64,000 nucleotides of DNA from positions 31,958-95,957 of the forward strand of contig NZ_QKTW01000010.1 in the NCBI RefSeq assembly GCF_003236175.1, given 5' to 3'. Of the stretch, positions 26,944 through 36,812 are shown piece by piece (the first letter of the stretch is position 1; each line of letters begins with the position of its first letter). A model generated the notes under the pieces. The model worked only from the letters and a program-made list of their open reading frames with translations, ran no database searches and was not told where the DNA came from. The translations under genes and the position numbers were made by a program. This DNA is from Taibaiella soli. Lineage in GTDB: Bacteria; Bacteroidota; Bacteroidia; Chitinophagales; Chitinophagaceae.

Positions 26944-27100
26944 ATATGAGTTTGAATTGTGTTCAACAGACATTATTGCAAACGTGCATTTCCTGAGATA
27001 CCGCCTTCGCCGAGGTGGCCAAAACACATCGGCCAAACTATCTGCTTTGATTTAAATAAACACAAAAAGGTTTAGCAGATAAATGCAAACAAACTTTCAG
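26944..27100. repeat. 157-bp tandem duplication, unit 1
   Basis: Repeats at 27101-27257 with exact 157-bp offset and roughly a dozen substitutions. It contains GTGTTCAACA, CGCCTTCGCCGAG and a CCAAAACACATCGGCCAAAC block. No gene visible. Confidence 0.85.
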
Positions 27101-27257
27101 ATATAAGTTCGAATTGTGTTCAACAAACATTATTGCAAACGCGGATTTCCTGAAATGCCGCCTTCGCCGAGATGGCCAAAACACATCGGCCAAACTACCT
27201 GCTTTGGTTTAAATAAACACAATAAAGGCTTAACAGATAAATGCAAACAAACTTCCA
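27101..27257. repeat. 157-bp tandem duplication, unit 2
   Basis: Second unit of the duplication, in the same orientation and directly abutting the first. It lies downstream of both flanking genes. Confidence 0.85.
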
Positions 27258-27304
27258 GACTTGAGCTTTTGAGCGTTCAACATTGGCTTTAGTATAAAAA
27301 AACA

Positions 27305-27334
27305 ACCCGGCGAGGCAAGAATGCTACGCCGGGT
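27305..27334 (-). terminator. Terminator of the sorting-domain protein gene
   Basis: ACCCGGCG (27305-27312) pairs with CGCCGGGT (27327-27334). On the minus strand it is followed by TGTTTTTTTAT. Confidence 0.8.
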
Positions 27335-27427
27335 GTATTTCTCATTAGAAAATGAGAAATTGAACCTACCCACGAAAGAAAAGTTACCGTTAGGTATATC
27401 TTTTTATTGAAGCCCTTAGGGCAACAA

Positions 27428-30142
27428 TTATTGTTTAATCATCTTTTTAGCTACTACGTCACCGCCAGCTGCCACTTCCACGATGTACATACCCTGAGGT
27501 ACGCCATTCAATTCTTCAATACCCAGTGTATTCAGACCAGATTGTACCGTAATATTTTTCTCAGCAAGGATCTGACCAACCATATTTTTAATGCGTACCG
27601 CTACATTTTCAACTTCAGATGCATAGACATCAACTTTGAAACTGCCGGCGAATGGATTTGGATAGATATTGATATCGCTGATTTTACTTTGGTTATTAAC
27701 TGCAATCACTTTGCTGGTAGTTTTAGAACCATCAAATGCCACGGAATACAAACGATAGTAAACAGTGTTTGATTTTACCTCGTTCAGTGCATCACGATAT
27801 TCGTAGCTATGTTGAACAGTTGTAGTACCATTACCTTTTACTGTAGCAACTGTGCTGAAATGTGCACCATCAGTGCTGCGTTGCAGTTCGAAGTAATCAT
27901 TGTCTTTCTCGTTTACCGTTGTCCAGTTAACGATCGCTGTTGTACCAGATTTCGTAGCACCGAAGTTAGTCAGGTTTACTGCCAGCGGTACCGAAATCAA
28001 TTGGTTGATCACGAAGCTTGCCTGATTAGTGATTACTTCACCAGATTGTGCAGTAGCAGAAACATAAGCGATGTTAGCAATAGTACCCAGCGCCGGATAA
28101 GTAGCCGGAGCCTGAACTTTAAACTGAACACTGTAAGAGCCGCCAGATTCCAGTATACCACCTGCAGTTGCACTTGCACTTGAGCCGATATAGAACATCA
28201 CATATTTACGACCGTTTGCCGCGGTACCAAGGAATGCGTAGTCATCACCGCTTGCATCAGACATTGTGCCGGTAACACCAGTTGCACCTGAAGTAACGAT
28301 ATTCAGAGAACCTGGAACATAAGTACTGTTTGCAGGAATTGAGTCAATTACCATTGTACCGAGCGCTACACCCTGACCAGAGTTTGTACCACTAATCGTG
28401 TATGTGAAGATTTCACTTGTATCGATATTTTTTGCGAGCGAGTTTGGAGGTGTTTGTTTGTTACCTGTTGCCGTTTTCGCGATAGAAACTACTGGTGGTT
28501 TCATACGAAGGCTGAAAGCAAATCCACTTGGAAAATACTGATCCGCTTCTGTACCAAAAGTAATGGCGACCTGGCTTGCATTTGGCTGAATACCGTAACC
28601 AGTACCTACTTGCAGCTGATCGATATCAATACCGAACTGATTTTTATAATTTGGATTTTTAGTTGTTACCATTGTTCCGTTCGTAGAGATCGTACCGTTC
28701 CATATATTGGAAGCAGGATTGTTGGCATCTGTAAACGCATTACCGTTGATCTGTAAGAAGTCACCCGCAGGGTTTGAAGAAGATGCTGCGAGATTGGCAT
28801 CACCTTCCCATGCAAAAGCCGTCAGGTAAGCGTCACTAGCTGCCAGCGTACCGCTTGGTGCATCGAAACCGTTCAGGGTAACAGGCACCGTAGTAGAGGA
28901 ACCACCTGAGTATATTTTCATGTAGCCATCGTAAATGCGAGTACTGTAATAATCGGTCTGAGCGCTGTTTTCATAAACTACTACGATAGACCAACCTGCA
29001 AAATTCCCCCCGGTAACACCACCAGTTGCAGCAACGATATCTGCTACCGTATAAGTACCTGCACCGTTTGAGTTAATGAAAGAAGTAACATCAGCATAGC
29101 TTTGGTAACCCACGCCTGCAGCTTCATTCAGTGCAATGGTATCAACACCGAGTGCTGTAACATTTGCGTAAGAACCACTGCTGCCTTTACGGAGTTTTAC
29201 TGTTTTCAGATTTGCTGCATTTGCAGTGATGGCTGTTCTTGCAACACGACCACCCCAATAAAGGCGTGCAAATTTAACAGTGTTTGTACCTGTTGACGGA
29301 AGAACCAAATCTGCCGAAGAGGCATTGTTTACACTTGAACCAGCAGGAACTGCGCCAGTCAGACGAGCATCCAGTGCAAGCTGATCATTTGACCCCTGAT
29401 TTCTTCTGTGAACTTCAACAGTGATAATATTTTGTCCTGCAACCAATGAAGAAGAAGGAATTGTGAAGTTTACGTTGCCCGAAGTAGTACCGCGACCAAG
29501 CGTTGCACCTGTACTGAAAGTAACGTTACCGCTTGTTATGTTATCACGTCCGTTACCAGAACCATTCAGTTCAGAGCCATTCAGATAGACAACCGCACCT
29601 TGACGGTCTTTCAGGTTAAGTGTAAAGTTGGTGTATGCGCTTGGATTTGTTACGTTGAATTTAATTCGGAAGTAGGCCGTATTTCTTGTTGAGCTGCCAG
29701 TTAAAGGTGTAGCGCCTGTGTAATTAGACCATGATGCGTCATTGAAGGAAAGTGCTTCCCAGCCGGATGGCTCAGATGTTGGCAGCGTTTCTTTCCAGGT
29801 AGAACCAAGATCAATAAGAGTGTCTGTGTACGCAGCAACCCAGTCAACATTTACAAACTGCATGTTTGAATTATCGTTACCATACTGGCTTGTTTCGCCG
29901 TTTCCGTAACTACCAAAATCATTCATTGCAGTAGTGTTCACTGTAGCACCGCTAGCCAGGTTTCCACTAGTAGTGTTATAGATGGCCATGCTGGTATTAC
30001 CAAACATTGTGTGACCACCTTTCAGATTCTGAGAATAGATCAGATTATAAGCTCTCTGACCATAGGTTGCGGGCGCGCTCATTACCGCGGCGGCCAGCAA
30101 CGCGTTCATAATTGCATTTCGGGGTAAAATGTTCTTTTTCAT
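27428..30142 (-). CDS. Secreted T9SS type A sorting-domain protein with DUF11-like domain
   Basis: A 904-residue exported protein. The N-terminus is a signal peptide (about 1-28, ending APATYGQ). The middle contains a jellyroll-like module with FRIKFNVTNPSAYTNFTLNLKDRQG (about 150-250) and a long beta-rich region. A DUF11-like conserved repeat follows (AKTATGNKQTPPNSLAKNID... IPANSTYVPGSLNI, about 555-690), then a fibronectin-like segment (NWTTVNEKDNDYFELQRS). The end is a type A sorting domain starting INIYPNPFAGSF and ending VVAKKMIKQ. The sorting domain predicts export by the type IX system and cell-surface attachment or release. Function unknown; adhesion or matrix role possible. Confidence 0.85.
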   Translation of the reverse strand: MKKNILPRNAIMNALLAAAVMSAPATYGQRAYNLIYSQNLKGGHTMFGNTSMAIYNTTSGNLASGATVNTTAMNDFGSYGNGETSQYGNDNSNMQFVNVDWVAAYTDTLIDLGSTWKETLPTSEPSGWEALSFNDASWSNYTGATPLTGSSTRNTAYFRIKFNVTNPSAYTNFTLNLKDRQGAVVYLNGSELNGSGNGRDNITSGNVTFSTGATLGRGTTSGNVNFTIPSSSLVAGQNIITVEVHRRNQGSNDQLALDARLTGAVPAGSSVNNASSADLVLPSTGTNTVKFARLYWGGRVARTAITANAANLKTVKLRKGSSGSYANVTALGVDTIALNEAAGVGYQSYADVTSFINSNGAGTYTVADIVAATGGVTGGNFAGWSIVVVYENSAQTDYYSTRIYDGYMKIYSGGSSTTVPVTLNGFDAPSGTLAASDAYLTAFAWEGDANLAASSSNPAGDFLQINGNAFTDANNPASNIWNGTISTNGTMVTTKNPNYKNQFGIDIDQLQVGTGYGIQPNASQVAITFGTEADQYFPSGFAFSLRMKPPVVSIAKTATGNKQTPPNSLAKNIDTSEIFTYTISGTNSGQGVALGTMVIDSIPANSTYVPGSLNIVTSGATGVTGTMSDASGDDYAFLGTAANGRKYVMFYIGSSASATAGGILESGGSYSVQFKVQAPATYPALGTIANIAYVSATAQSGEVITNQASFVINQLISVPLAVNLTNFGATKSGTTAIVNWTTVNEKDNDYFELQRSTDGAHFSTVATVKGNGTTTVQHSYEYRDALNEVKSNTVYYRLYSVAFDGSKTTSKVIAVNNQSKISDINIYPNPFAGSFKVDVYASEVENVAVRIKNMVGQILAEKNITVQSGLNTLGIEELNGVPQGMYIVEVAAGGDVVAKKMIKQ

Positions 30143-30813
30143 TTTAATTTTTGGTTTTTAGCTGCATGGCTTTCTACATGCGTTTTCGTTTCGTATTATT
30201 AGGTTTTAAAAAAACGGGCGGATATCGACAGGGTTACCGACACCTAGGGCTATGACACGACCGGACCAGTATACCATATGGTTCTGATTCAAATACGTGA
30301 GCAGAAAAAAACGAGCAAATGCTCCGAATATGTAAGGGAATTTTTTTACATCAGCTAAAAACAAAAATGACGCTCATGCAAATGCAGGACATGCAGCATA
30401 AGATCCGCTTTTTTAATTTCAGGCTGTGTAAAAGGAAATAGTTCCGTTACTCCGGATGGAGGATGAGTAACATGAGAATGCCTATACGGCATACATACGC
30501 TCATAGCGTTCAATTTGCTTCGTTTCATTGGGCGGTTTTTAGAGTAAACAGTGATTATATAAAACCAGTTGTTCAAACTTGGAAATGCAAATAATATAAA
30601 TTAAATGGTGCTTTCGTGTTTTAACATTTCCTGATGCAAAGATTGCGAATAAAATATACTTACACCAAATTAATTTTTGCAAATCGATTGTTAATGAATC
30701 TAAAACCCTTTACCAGTAAGCATTTTAAAAGTCAAAAAAAGCTTTTAACTAACAAATAATTTATTACCAGACTATATAATAATCCACAAATAACTTTAAC
30801 TTATCTACAGAGA
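30143..30813. other. Long gene-free region
   Basis: About 670 bp between divergent genes. I see AT-rich sequence, a small inverted repeat ATGCC/GGCAT near 30479-30493 and a 73-codon minus frame (30355-30576) that is His- and Cys-rich and unlikely to be coding. No RNA gene is recognised. Confidence 0.5.
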
Positions 30814-30844
30814 TTGCCGGATTCTTAAATTTCCAGTAGGTTTG
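30814..30844 (+). promoter_or_regulatory. dnaX promoter
   Basis: TTG (30814-30816), exactly 20 bases, then TAGGTTTG (30837-30844): a full match to the Bacteroidota consensus. The leader would be about 25 nt. Confidence 0.75.
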
Positions 30845-30874
30845 TAAACTCAGAGATTTTCTCAGGAATAGCAC

Positions 30875-32761
30875 ATGGCTGAAAACTATATTGTATCTGC
30901 CCGGAAATACCGCCCGCAGACCTTCGATACCGTTGTGGGTCAGCAACATATTACTACAACGCTGAAAAATGCCATCAGGCACCAACAGCTCGCTCACGCA
31001 TATTTATTTTGCGGTCCGCGTGGCGTTGGTAAAACAACTTGTGCCCGCATTTTAGCGCGTACGATCAATTGTGAAAACCCAACGCCTGATATGGAGGCTT
31101 GCGGTGAATGTAATACTTGTCTCTCCTTTAAAAACAACACTTCTTTTAACGTATTTGAGCTCGATGCCGCTTCTAACAACTCTGTTGATGACATCCGTAA
31201 CCTGATCGACCAGGTACGTTTTGCACCGCAGCAGGGGAAATACAAAATCTATATCATAGATGAGGTGCACATGCTCAGTGCCGCTGCCTTCAATGCTTTT
31301 TTGAAAACACTTGAAGAGCCGCCTCCCTACGCAATTTTTATTCTTGCAACCACGGAAAAGCATAAAATCTTACCGACGATTCTTTCCCGTTGCCAGATTT
31401 TCGATTTTAAACGAATCACAACAAACGATATCGTCGATCACCTGCAATCGATTGCTTCGAAAGAACATTTGAATGCGGAAGAAGCCGGCCTGCACGTTAT
31501 TGCACAGAAAAGCGAAGGTTGTATGCGGGATGCGCTTTCTATGCTCGACCGCATTTCCAGCTTTACCAACGGTGTACTCTCTTATGCCGCTACAATGGAG
31601 CATCTCAACCTGCTCGATGCCGACTACTATTTCCGCCTTACGGATCATATGTTGGCACAAGACGTAGCGGGTACTTTGCTTTTGCTCGATCAGGTATTGG
31701 AGAAAGGATTTGAAGGTGATGTAATCATTGGCGGACTGGCAGAACATCTCCGGAATCTGCTGCTGTGTAAGGATCAGCGCATGGCCAAATTGCTGGATGT
31801 TCCCAATGACCACAAACCAATTTATTTCGAAAAAGCCAATCAGACACCGCCGGCATTTATCCTCTCTGCATTGAATGTGATCAATGAAGCAGAGCTGGGC
31901 TATAAAAATGCCACGAATAAACGTTTGCACATTGAGCTTTGTCTGATACGTCTCTGCTACGTATTACATGCAACGCAAAACAGCGATGCGGTAAAAAAAA
32001 ACTCCAGTAATGTAGTTCCGCCGCCGGCTCCAATGCCTCAGGCACAAATACCACAGACTCAGACACCGCAACCGCCGGCCAGACCTGTCATGCAGGAGCC
32101 TGTCATGAATCAGCAGCCGGCCCCGCAGCAAACATCAGTTACACCTGCAAACGGACAGAACCTGCAAGAACCAGGGGCACAATACCATCGTGCGGCAGCG
32201 CCTCCTCCACCCCAACCGGTTCCGCAGTCATTCGGCCCACAAAACATGATGCCATCTTCAAAAGCGACTACAACAAGTAGCAATGCGAATGAAGGTGCAG
32301 GCAGACGTATCCGGAAAAATCTGCTCGAAAACATTGATGCCTCACTTAGTAATGCAGGCGCTGATACAACCACTGCGGAAACAAAAGAACTCACGCTGGA
32401 ATGGGCAACAGAATTATACAATCAGTATAAACAAAAAGCCCGCGAGGAAAGCAAATCGGTCCTTTTTGCCCAATTATCAATGATGCAACTGGAAGTACAT
32501 CCACCAGAAGAAGTACGCATTATAGCACCTTCGGAGATTACGGAAATGTACGCCCTCGATCAACGAAACGACCTGATTGAATATTACCGGGCGCATACAG
32601 GCATCCGCGTGCGGGTGACGACAGAAATCCGGGAAGATGTAACCATCGTACACGAACAAAAGGCGATATTAAGCAAACCGGAAATATATGAGGCCATGGT
32701 TCGTAAAAATCCGAATCTTGGAAAGCTGAAGGATGCATTAAATCTCCAGATCGAATATTAA
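30875..32761 (+). CDS. dnaX: DNA polymerase III gamma/tau subunit
   Basis: A 628-residue clamp-loader ATPase subunit. Walker A GPRGVGKTT (47-55), zinc-binding Cys66, Cys76, Cys79 and Cys82, Walker B IYIIDEVHML (about 124-133) and the SRC sensor motif in ILSRCQIF. After about residue 370 a Pro/Gln-rich linker (PPAPMPQAQIPQTQ) leads to a C-terminal domain (about 500-628) that probably binds the polymerase. The ATG at 30875 follows a strong promoter. Confidence 0.95.
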   Translation: MAENYIVSARKYRPQTFDTVVGQQHITTTLKNAIRHQQLAHAYLFCGPRGVGKTTCARILARTINCENPTPDMEACGECNTCLSFKNNTSFNVFELDAASNNSVDDIRNLIDQVRFAPQQGKYKIYIIDEVHMLSAAAFNAFLKTLEEPPPYAIFILATTEKHKILPTILSRCQIFDFKRITTNDIVDHLQSIASKEHLNAEEAGLHVIAQKSEGCMRDALSMLDRISSFTNGVLSYAATMEHLNLLDADYYFRLTDHMLAQDVAGTLLLLDQVLEKGFEGDVIIGGLAEHLRNLLLCKDQRMAKLLDVPNDHKPIYFEKANQTPPAFILSALNVINEAELGYKNATNKRLHIELCLIRLCYVLHATQNSDAVKKNSSNVVPPPAPMPQAQIPQTQTPQPPARPVMQEPVMNQQPAPQQTSVTPANGQNLQEPGAQYHRAAAPPPPQPVPQSFGPQNMMPSSKATTTSSNANEGAGRRIRKNLLENIDASLSNAGADTTTAETKELTLEWATELYNQYKQKAREESKSVLFAQLSMMQLEVHPPEEVRIIAPSEITEMYALDQRNDLIEYYRAHTGIRVRVTTEIREDVTIVHEQKAILSKPEIYEAMVRKNPNLGKLKDALNLQIEY

Positions 32762-32886
32762 TTAAATATTTAACAAGACAAGGGAAACTTTAAAAGAAAA
32801 CACTATTCTTTCATTGACAGACCATTGTTTTATTAAATCCGTGCTTTTCCCAAACAAAAAGCGATTCAACCTATCAACTTATTGAT

Positions 32887-32894
32887 TACTTTTG
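32887..32894 (+). promoter_or_regulatory. -7 element for the pyruvate dehydrogenase E2 gene
   Basis: TACTTTTG, an exact TAnnTTTG match 28 bp before the ATG at 32923. No clear -33 TTG. Confidence 0.5.
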
Positions 32895-32922
32895 AAACTC
32901 AAAATAAACAGAGAAAAATTAT

Positions 32923-34608
32923 ATGGCCGAAGCGATACGTATGCCACTGCTTAGTGATACGATGAAAGAAGGGGTGATAGCGGCTTGGCACAAAAAAGTA
33001 GGTGACACGATAAAATCTGACGATGTACTGGCTGATGTTGAAACAGACAAAGCCACTATGGAAGTTACTCCTTATGTAGATGGTACATTGCTGTATATAG
33101 GTGTAGAACAAGGAAAAGCTGCGAAAGTAAACGATATTATTGCCATCATCGGTAAGCCAGGTGAAGATTATAAGTCTTTGCTGGACGCTCCTGCAAGTGC
33201 ACCAGCTGCTGAAGCTCAGCCACAAGAACAGGCAGCTCCGGCACAACCGGCCACTGCTCCGGTTGCTGAAACTCCGGCACCAGCTCCCGCTGCACAACCA
33301 CAACAACCACTTTCCGGCGATGCTACGGTAATCCGTATGCCGTTGCTGAGTGATACGATGACTGAAGGTAAAATCGTTGCGTGGAACAAGAAAGTAGGCG
33401 ATATAGTAAAAAGTGATGACTCAATTGCAGACGTGGAAACCGACAAAGCAACCATGGAAGTGGTTCCTTATGTAGACGGCACGTTACTTTATGTTGGTAT
33501 TCCTGCAGGTCAGGCGGCCAAAGTAAATGAAATTATTGCCATCATCGGCAAACCAGGCACTGATGTTGCACCTTACCTTGCACAAGATGGAGCAGCAACT
33601 GCACAACCAGCTGCTGCTCCACAGCAGGAGGCAGCTCCGGCTGCGACAGCAACTCCGGCACCTGCAACTACTCCGGCAACAACAGAACAACCGGCTGCTT
33701 CTTCAGACGAAAGACTGAAAGCATCTCCGCTTGCTAAAAAACTGGCTGAAGCTAAAGGTGTGGATCTGCACCTGGTAAAAGGTTCTGGCGACAATGGCCG
33801 TATTGTAAAACGCGACGTTGATAATTACCAGCCTGCTGCACAACCAGCTGTTGCAAGCGTACAACCGGCTGCAACCGGTGCTGCTAAAGCTCCTGCCACC
33901 GTTGCACAACCTGTGGTTACGGGTCAGGAAGGACATGTGGATCATCCGCTGTCTCAAATGCGCAAAGTAATTGCCCGCCGTCTGGCAGAAAGTAAATTCA
34001 CTGCGCCGCATTTCTACCTTCGCATGACGATTACTATGGACAACGCTATTGCCGCCCGTAAAGCGATCAATGAAGTGTCTCCGGTAAAAGTTTCATTCAA
34101 CGATCTGATCATTAAAGCCGTGGCAATGACGCTGCGCAAACATCCTGAAGTAAACAGCTCCTGGATGGGTGATTTTATCCGCGAAAACCAGCATATCCAC
34201 GTTGGCACAGCCGTTGCAGTTGATGAAGGACTGATCGTTCCGGTAATCAAATTTGCAGATCAGAAATCGCTGTCGCAAATTGCTCAGGAGGCAGGTTCGC
34301 TGATCGATAAAGCACGCAATAAAAAATTACAGCCGCAGGAATTTACTGGTAACACGTTTACCATTTCTAACCTCGGCATGATGGATATCGATGAATTTAC
34401 CGCGATCATCAATCCACCAGACAGCTGCATCCTCGCTATCGGTAAAATCGAAGCGACGCCAGTTGTTGAAAACAATCAGGTTGTGATCCGCCAGTTGCTG
34501 AAACTCACCATGAGCTGTGACCACCGCGTGGTAGACGGCGCTGTAGGTGCACGTTTCATGCAGACACTGAAAGCACATCTGGAAAATCCGGTAACGATGC
34601 TCGTATAA
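32923..34608 (+). CDS. Pyruvate dehydrogenase E2, dihydrolipoamide acetyltransferase
   Basis: A 561-residue E2 core enzyme that passes acetyl groups from E1 to CoA. It has two lipoyl domains, each with the VETDKATMEV motif (lipoylated Lys43 and Lys175), joined by Ala/Pro-rich linkers. A peripheral E3/E1-binding domain follows (ASPLAKKLAEAKGVDLHLVKGSGDNGRIVKRDV, about 265-297), then the catalytic domain (about 340-561) with His534 and Asp538 in SCDHRVVDG. The last 220 residues match the acetyltransferase rather than the succinyltransferase pattern as far as I can judge. E1 and E3 are not adjacent. Confidence 0.92.
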   Translation: MAEAIRMPLLSDTMKEGVIAAWHKKVGDTIKSDDVLADVETDKATMEVTPYVDGTLLYIGVEQGKAAKVNDIIAIIGKPGEDYKSLLDAPASAPAAEAQPQEQAAPAQPATAPVAETPAPAPAAQPQQPLSGDATVIRMPLLSDTMTEGKIVAWNKKVGDIVKSDDSIADVETDKATMEVVPYVDGTLLYVGIPAGQAAKVNEIIAIIGKPGTDVAPYLAQDGAATAQPAAAPQQEAAPAATATPAPATTPATTEQPAASSDERLKASPLAKKLAEAKGVDLHLVKGSGDNGRIVKRDVDNYQPAAQPAVASVQPAATGAAKAPATVAQPVVTGQEGHVDHPLSQMRKVIARRLAESKFTAPHFYLRMTITMDNAIAARKAINEVSPVKVSFNDLIIKAVAMTLRKHPEVNSSWMGDFIRENQHIHVGTAVAVDEGLIVPVIKFADQKSLSQIAQEAGSLIDKARNKKLQPQEFTGNTFTISNLGMMDIDEFTAIINPPDSCILAIGKIEATPVVENNQVVIRQLLKLTMSCDHRVVDGAVGARFMQTLKAHLENPVTMLV

Positions 34609-34630
34609 CAATCAGCAAGTACAAATAAAA

Positions 34631-34659
34631 AAATAAGCGCTCCAAAAGGGCGCTTATTT
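34631..34659 (+). terminator. Terminator of the E2 gene
   Basis: AAATAAGCGC pairs with GCGCTTATTT around a 9-base loop, followed by TTTT. Confidence 0.85.
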
Positions 34660-34878
34660 TTTATAGCATTATACGATAAAAGTTATATCCTCACGAAGCT
34701 CGGGAACATAGGAGTACAGTCGATGAAATGTGCGACGCAACGAAGCACAACCGAAGTAATGAATGTTGGCAGCAAAAATTGATACAACAAGACTTCTCCC
34801 TGCGCGAAATCAGCCCGCAATGCGAAACCCACAATGAATAAGACTCGTGCAAAGACACCCCTTTCAGGGGATGAGGCA

Positions 34879-35565
34879 TTACTGGAAAAGGTACATCAGA
34901 CGAAACGTCCAGGTATTGTTATACTGCTGCGCGCGACCAAATTCCGGATAATAATCTTTACGGATTGACATCAAGGAATACTGAAAACGCAGGTTCAGGA
35001 ACAGACCTTTGATCAAATGCAGATCACCGCCGATCACAAAATTCAAATCAGATTTTTTGAAAGGATATTTTCCTAGCGTATCGGCCCAGGAACCATTACC
35101 GCCGGGTGGTTCCGGATTGGTAGTTACACTTTCGCTGCTGCTGATCAGTTGTGCGAAAGAGAACCCCGCGCCAAAATGACTTTTTTGTTTATCAAAATAA
35201 TTGAACAGAACAGGAATTTCAGCATAGTTGAGATTGATGCCGTATTTCTGAATTTCATAAGCGCCGGAATTAGACAACTGTTGTTTATTTCCATTGCTAC
35301 CCTTCTGCGAAAATAAGAGCTCCATGCTAAATGCAGCGTGTTCCGCGACGCGCGCATACATAATACCCCCGAGATTCAAACCCACTTTATGATATCCGGC
35401 ATAACTGTCTCCGTCTACCTGCGCAAAATTCGCTCCAACCAAAAGACCGCCATAAAACACACGGGGAACTTCTTCGTAATATGTAGAGGGATTTCTTTGC
35501 GCGCTTACTGTATTGGAGAAAACAACCACCGCGATAAATGCCGCGAAATATCTAATTTTAGACAT
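34879..35565 (-). CDS. Outer-membrane beta-barrel (PorT-like) protein
   Basis: A 228-residue protein with a signal peptide ending SNTVSAQ and strands typical of the small 8-to-10-strand outer-membrane barrel family (GGLLVGANFAQVDGD, VGLNLGGIMYARVAEHAAFSMELLFSQKG, NYAEIPVLFNYF, LNLRFQYSLMSI). It resembles the PorT family broadly but I would not claim it is PorT. Its ATG is only 11 bp from the divergent gene's first ATG, and its likely promoter lies inside that gene. Confidence 0.75.
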   Translation of the reverse strand: MSKIRYFAAFIAVVVFSNTVSAQRNPSTYYEEVPRVFYGGLLVGANFAQVDGDSYAGYHKVGLNLGGIMYARVAEHAAFSMELLFSQKGSNGNKQQLSNSGAYEIQKYGINLNYAEIPVLFNYFDKQKSHFGAGFSFAQLISSSESVTTNPEPPGGNGSWADTLGKYPFKKSDLNFVIGGDLHLIKGLFLNLRFQYSLMSIRKDYYPEFGRAQQYNNTWTFRLMYLFQ

Positions 35566-35576
35566 CGAAACCTTAA

Positions 35577-35894
35577 ATGTTGCTAATGAGTTTCAAATAT
35601 ACGGCAAACACCCTGAAAAAACTGGAACAGTTGTTTGAAGAGGCCCGCTACATCGTCAGATATGAGAAAGGTAATTTCAATTCCGGGTTTTGTATTCTTG
35701 AGGCAAAACGAGTAGCTGTAATCAACCGCTTTCTGAATACTGAAGGGCGCATCAATGCATTAATTGAAATATTGCCGTCACTTACAATTAACGAAGAAGA
35801 ATTAAGTGATGAAATGCAAAAATGGTACACGCAGCTGAAAGGCAAATCACTTTCGAATGATGAGCCTTCTGTACAAACAGAAATGGACGCATAA
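35577..35894 (+). CDS. Conserved hypothetical protein, about 100 aa
   Basis: A small helical protein (102 to 105 residues) starting LKKLEQLFEEARYIVRYEKGNFNSGFCILEAKRVAVINRFL. I recognise it as similar to a Bacteroidota hypothetical that is often beside the MBL-fold hydrolase found next here; function unknown. Starts at 35577 and 35586 (MSFKYTAN) are both possible; the second is preferred by its more native-looking N-terminus. The gene lies 89 bp before the hydrolase. Confidence 0.7.
   Translation: MLLMSFKYTANTLKKLEQLFEEARYIVRYEKGNFNSGFCILEAKRVAVINRFLNTEGRINALIEILPSLTINEEELSDEMQKWYTQLKGKSLSNDEPSVQTEMDA
35594..35601 (-). promoter_or_regulatory. Probable promoter of the PorT-like gene, inside the divergent gene
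   Basis: Minus strand TATATTTG, an exact TAnnTTTG match 29 bp upstream of the ATG at 35565. It is within codons 3 to 9 of the gene starting at 35577. No clean -33 TTG at the ideal distance. Confidence 0.5.
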
Positions 35895-35983
35895 AATGGG
35901 TGAAAGTGAAATTCACAACGTCAATGTACCGGCATCGTTTGCCCAAATCATAAATAATAAATCTTAAATTTTAAAAGGCTCAC

Positions 35984-36748
35984 TTGAAAATAACATTTCT
36001 TGGCACCGGGACCTCTCAGGGTGTACCGGTCATTGGTTGTGACTGCAATGTCTGTACATCCACAGATAAAAGAGATAAAAGACTGCGCAGTGCTGTTTGG
36101 GTTGAAACGCCCGAAGCAAGTATAGTTATCGATTCAGGGCCAGATTTCCGCTATCAGATGTTGCGGGCTAATGTGCGCAAACTGGATGCACTGGTATTTA
36201 CACATGGCCACAAAGATCATATTGCCGGGATGGACGATGTGCGTGCCTATAATTATTTCCAGCAGAAAGCCATGGATGTATATGCAACCAAAGAAACGCA
36301 GGATTCCTTGCACCGTGAATTTTCTTACATATTCGCGGGACTCGATTATCCGGGTATTCCGCAGATCAATCTTCACACAATTACGCCAGACAGGCCGTTC
36401 TTCATCAACGGACTGGAACTGATACCGATCCGGGTTTTACATTACCGGTTGGAAGTGCTCGGTTTTCGCATTGGTGATTTTACCTATATCACAGATGCTA
36501 ATTTTATTGCGCCGGAAGAGCTCGCGAAGGCAAAAGGCAGCAAAGTATTTGTGTTAAATGCATTGCGTCGCGAACCGCATATTTCCCATTTTACCCTGAA
36601 TGAAGCTGTGGCTATTGCCAAAGAAGTTGGCGCTGAACAGACGTATTTTACACATATCAGCCACCAGCTCGGTCTTCACGAAGAATTGAATGAAGAATTG
36701 CCTAAGGGAATGCAACTAGCTTATGATACGCTCTCTTTTGAGCTTTAA
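35984..36748 (+). CDS. MBL-fold metal-dependent hydrolase (PhnP-like)
   Basis: A 254-residue metallo-beta-lactamase-fold phosphodiesterase-type enzyme. It opens with FLGTGTSQGVPVIGCDCNVC, has the metal motif THGHKDHIAGMDD (His residues about 66-71), TDANFI and a late FTHISHQLG. The N-terminal Cys residues (GCDCNVC) recall the second metal site of PhnP. The start is TTG at 35984, needed to include the first strand; no ATG lies in a suitable position. Substrate unknown, perhaps a cyclic phosphate. Confidence 0.85.
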   Translation: MKITFLGTGTSQGVPVIGCDCNVCTSTDKRDKRLRSAVWVETPEASIVIDSGPDFRYQMLRANVRKLDALVFTHGHKDHIAGMDDVRAYNYFQQKAMDVYATKETQDSLHREFSYIFAGLDYPGIPQINLHTITPDRPFFINGLELIPIRVLHYRLEVLGFRIGDFTYITDANFIAPEELAKAKGSKVFVLNALRREPHISHFTLNEAVAIAKEVGAEQTYFTHISHQLGLHEELNEELPKGMQLAYDTLSFEL

Positions 36749-36812
36749 GTTTTTTTTAATCGCAATCTGTATATATTTACAAGCTTTAAAACAGAGCTTT
36801 AGAAACCAAAAA

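Noticed and set aside
26944-27257. Possible CRISPR or insertion sequence
   Set aside because: Two long direct units have no spacer pattern, no terminal inverted repeats and no transposase.
30355-30576. 73-codon minus-strand frame in the spacer before dnaX
   Set aside because: His/Cys-rich odd composition and no promoter or terminator.
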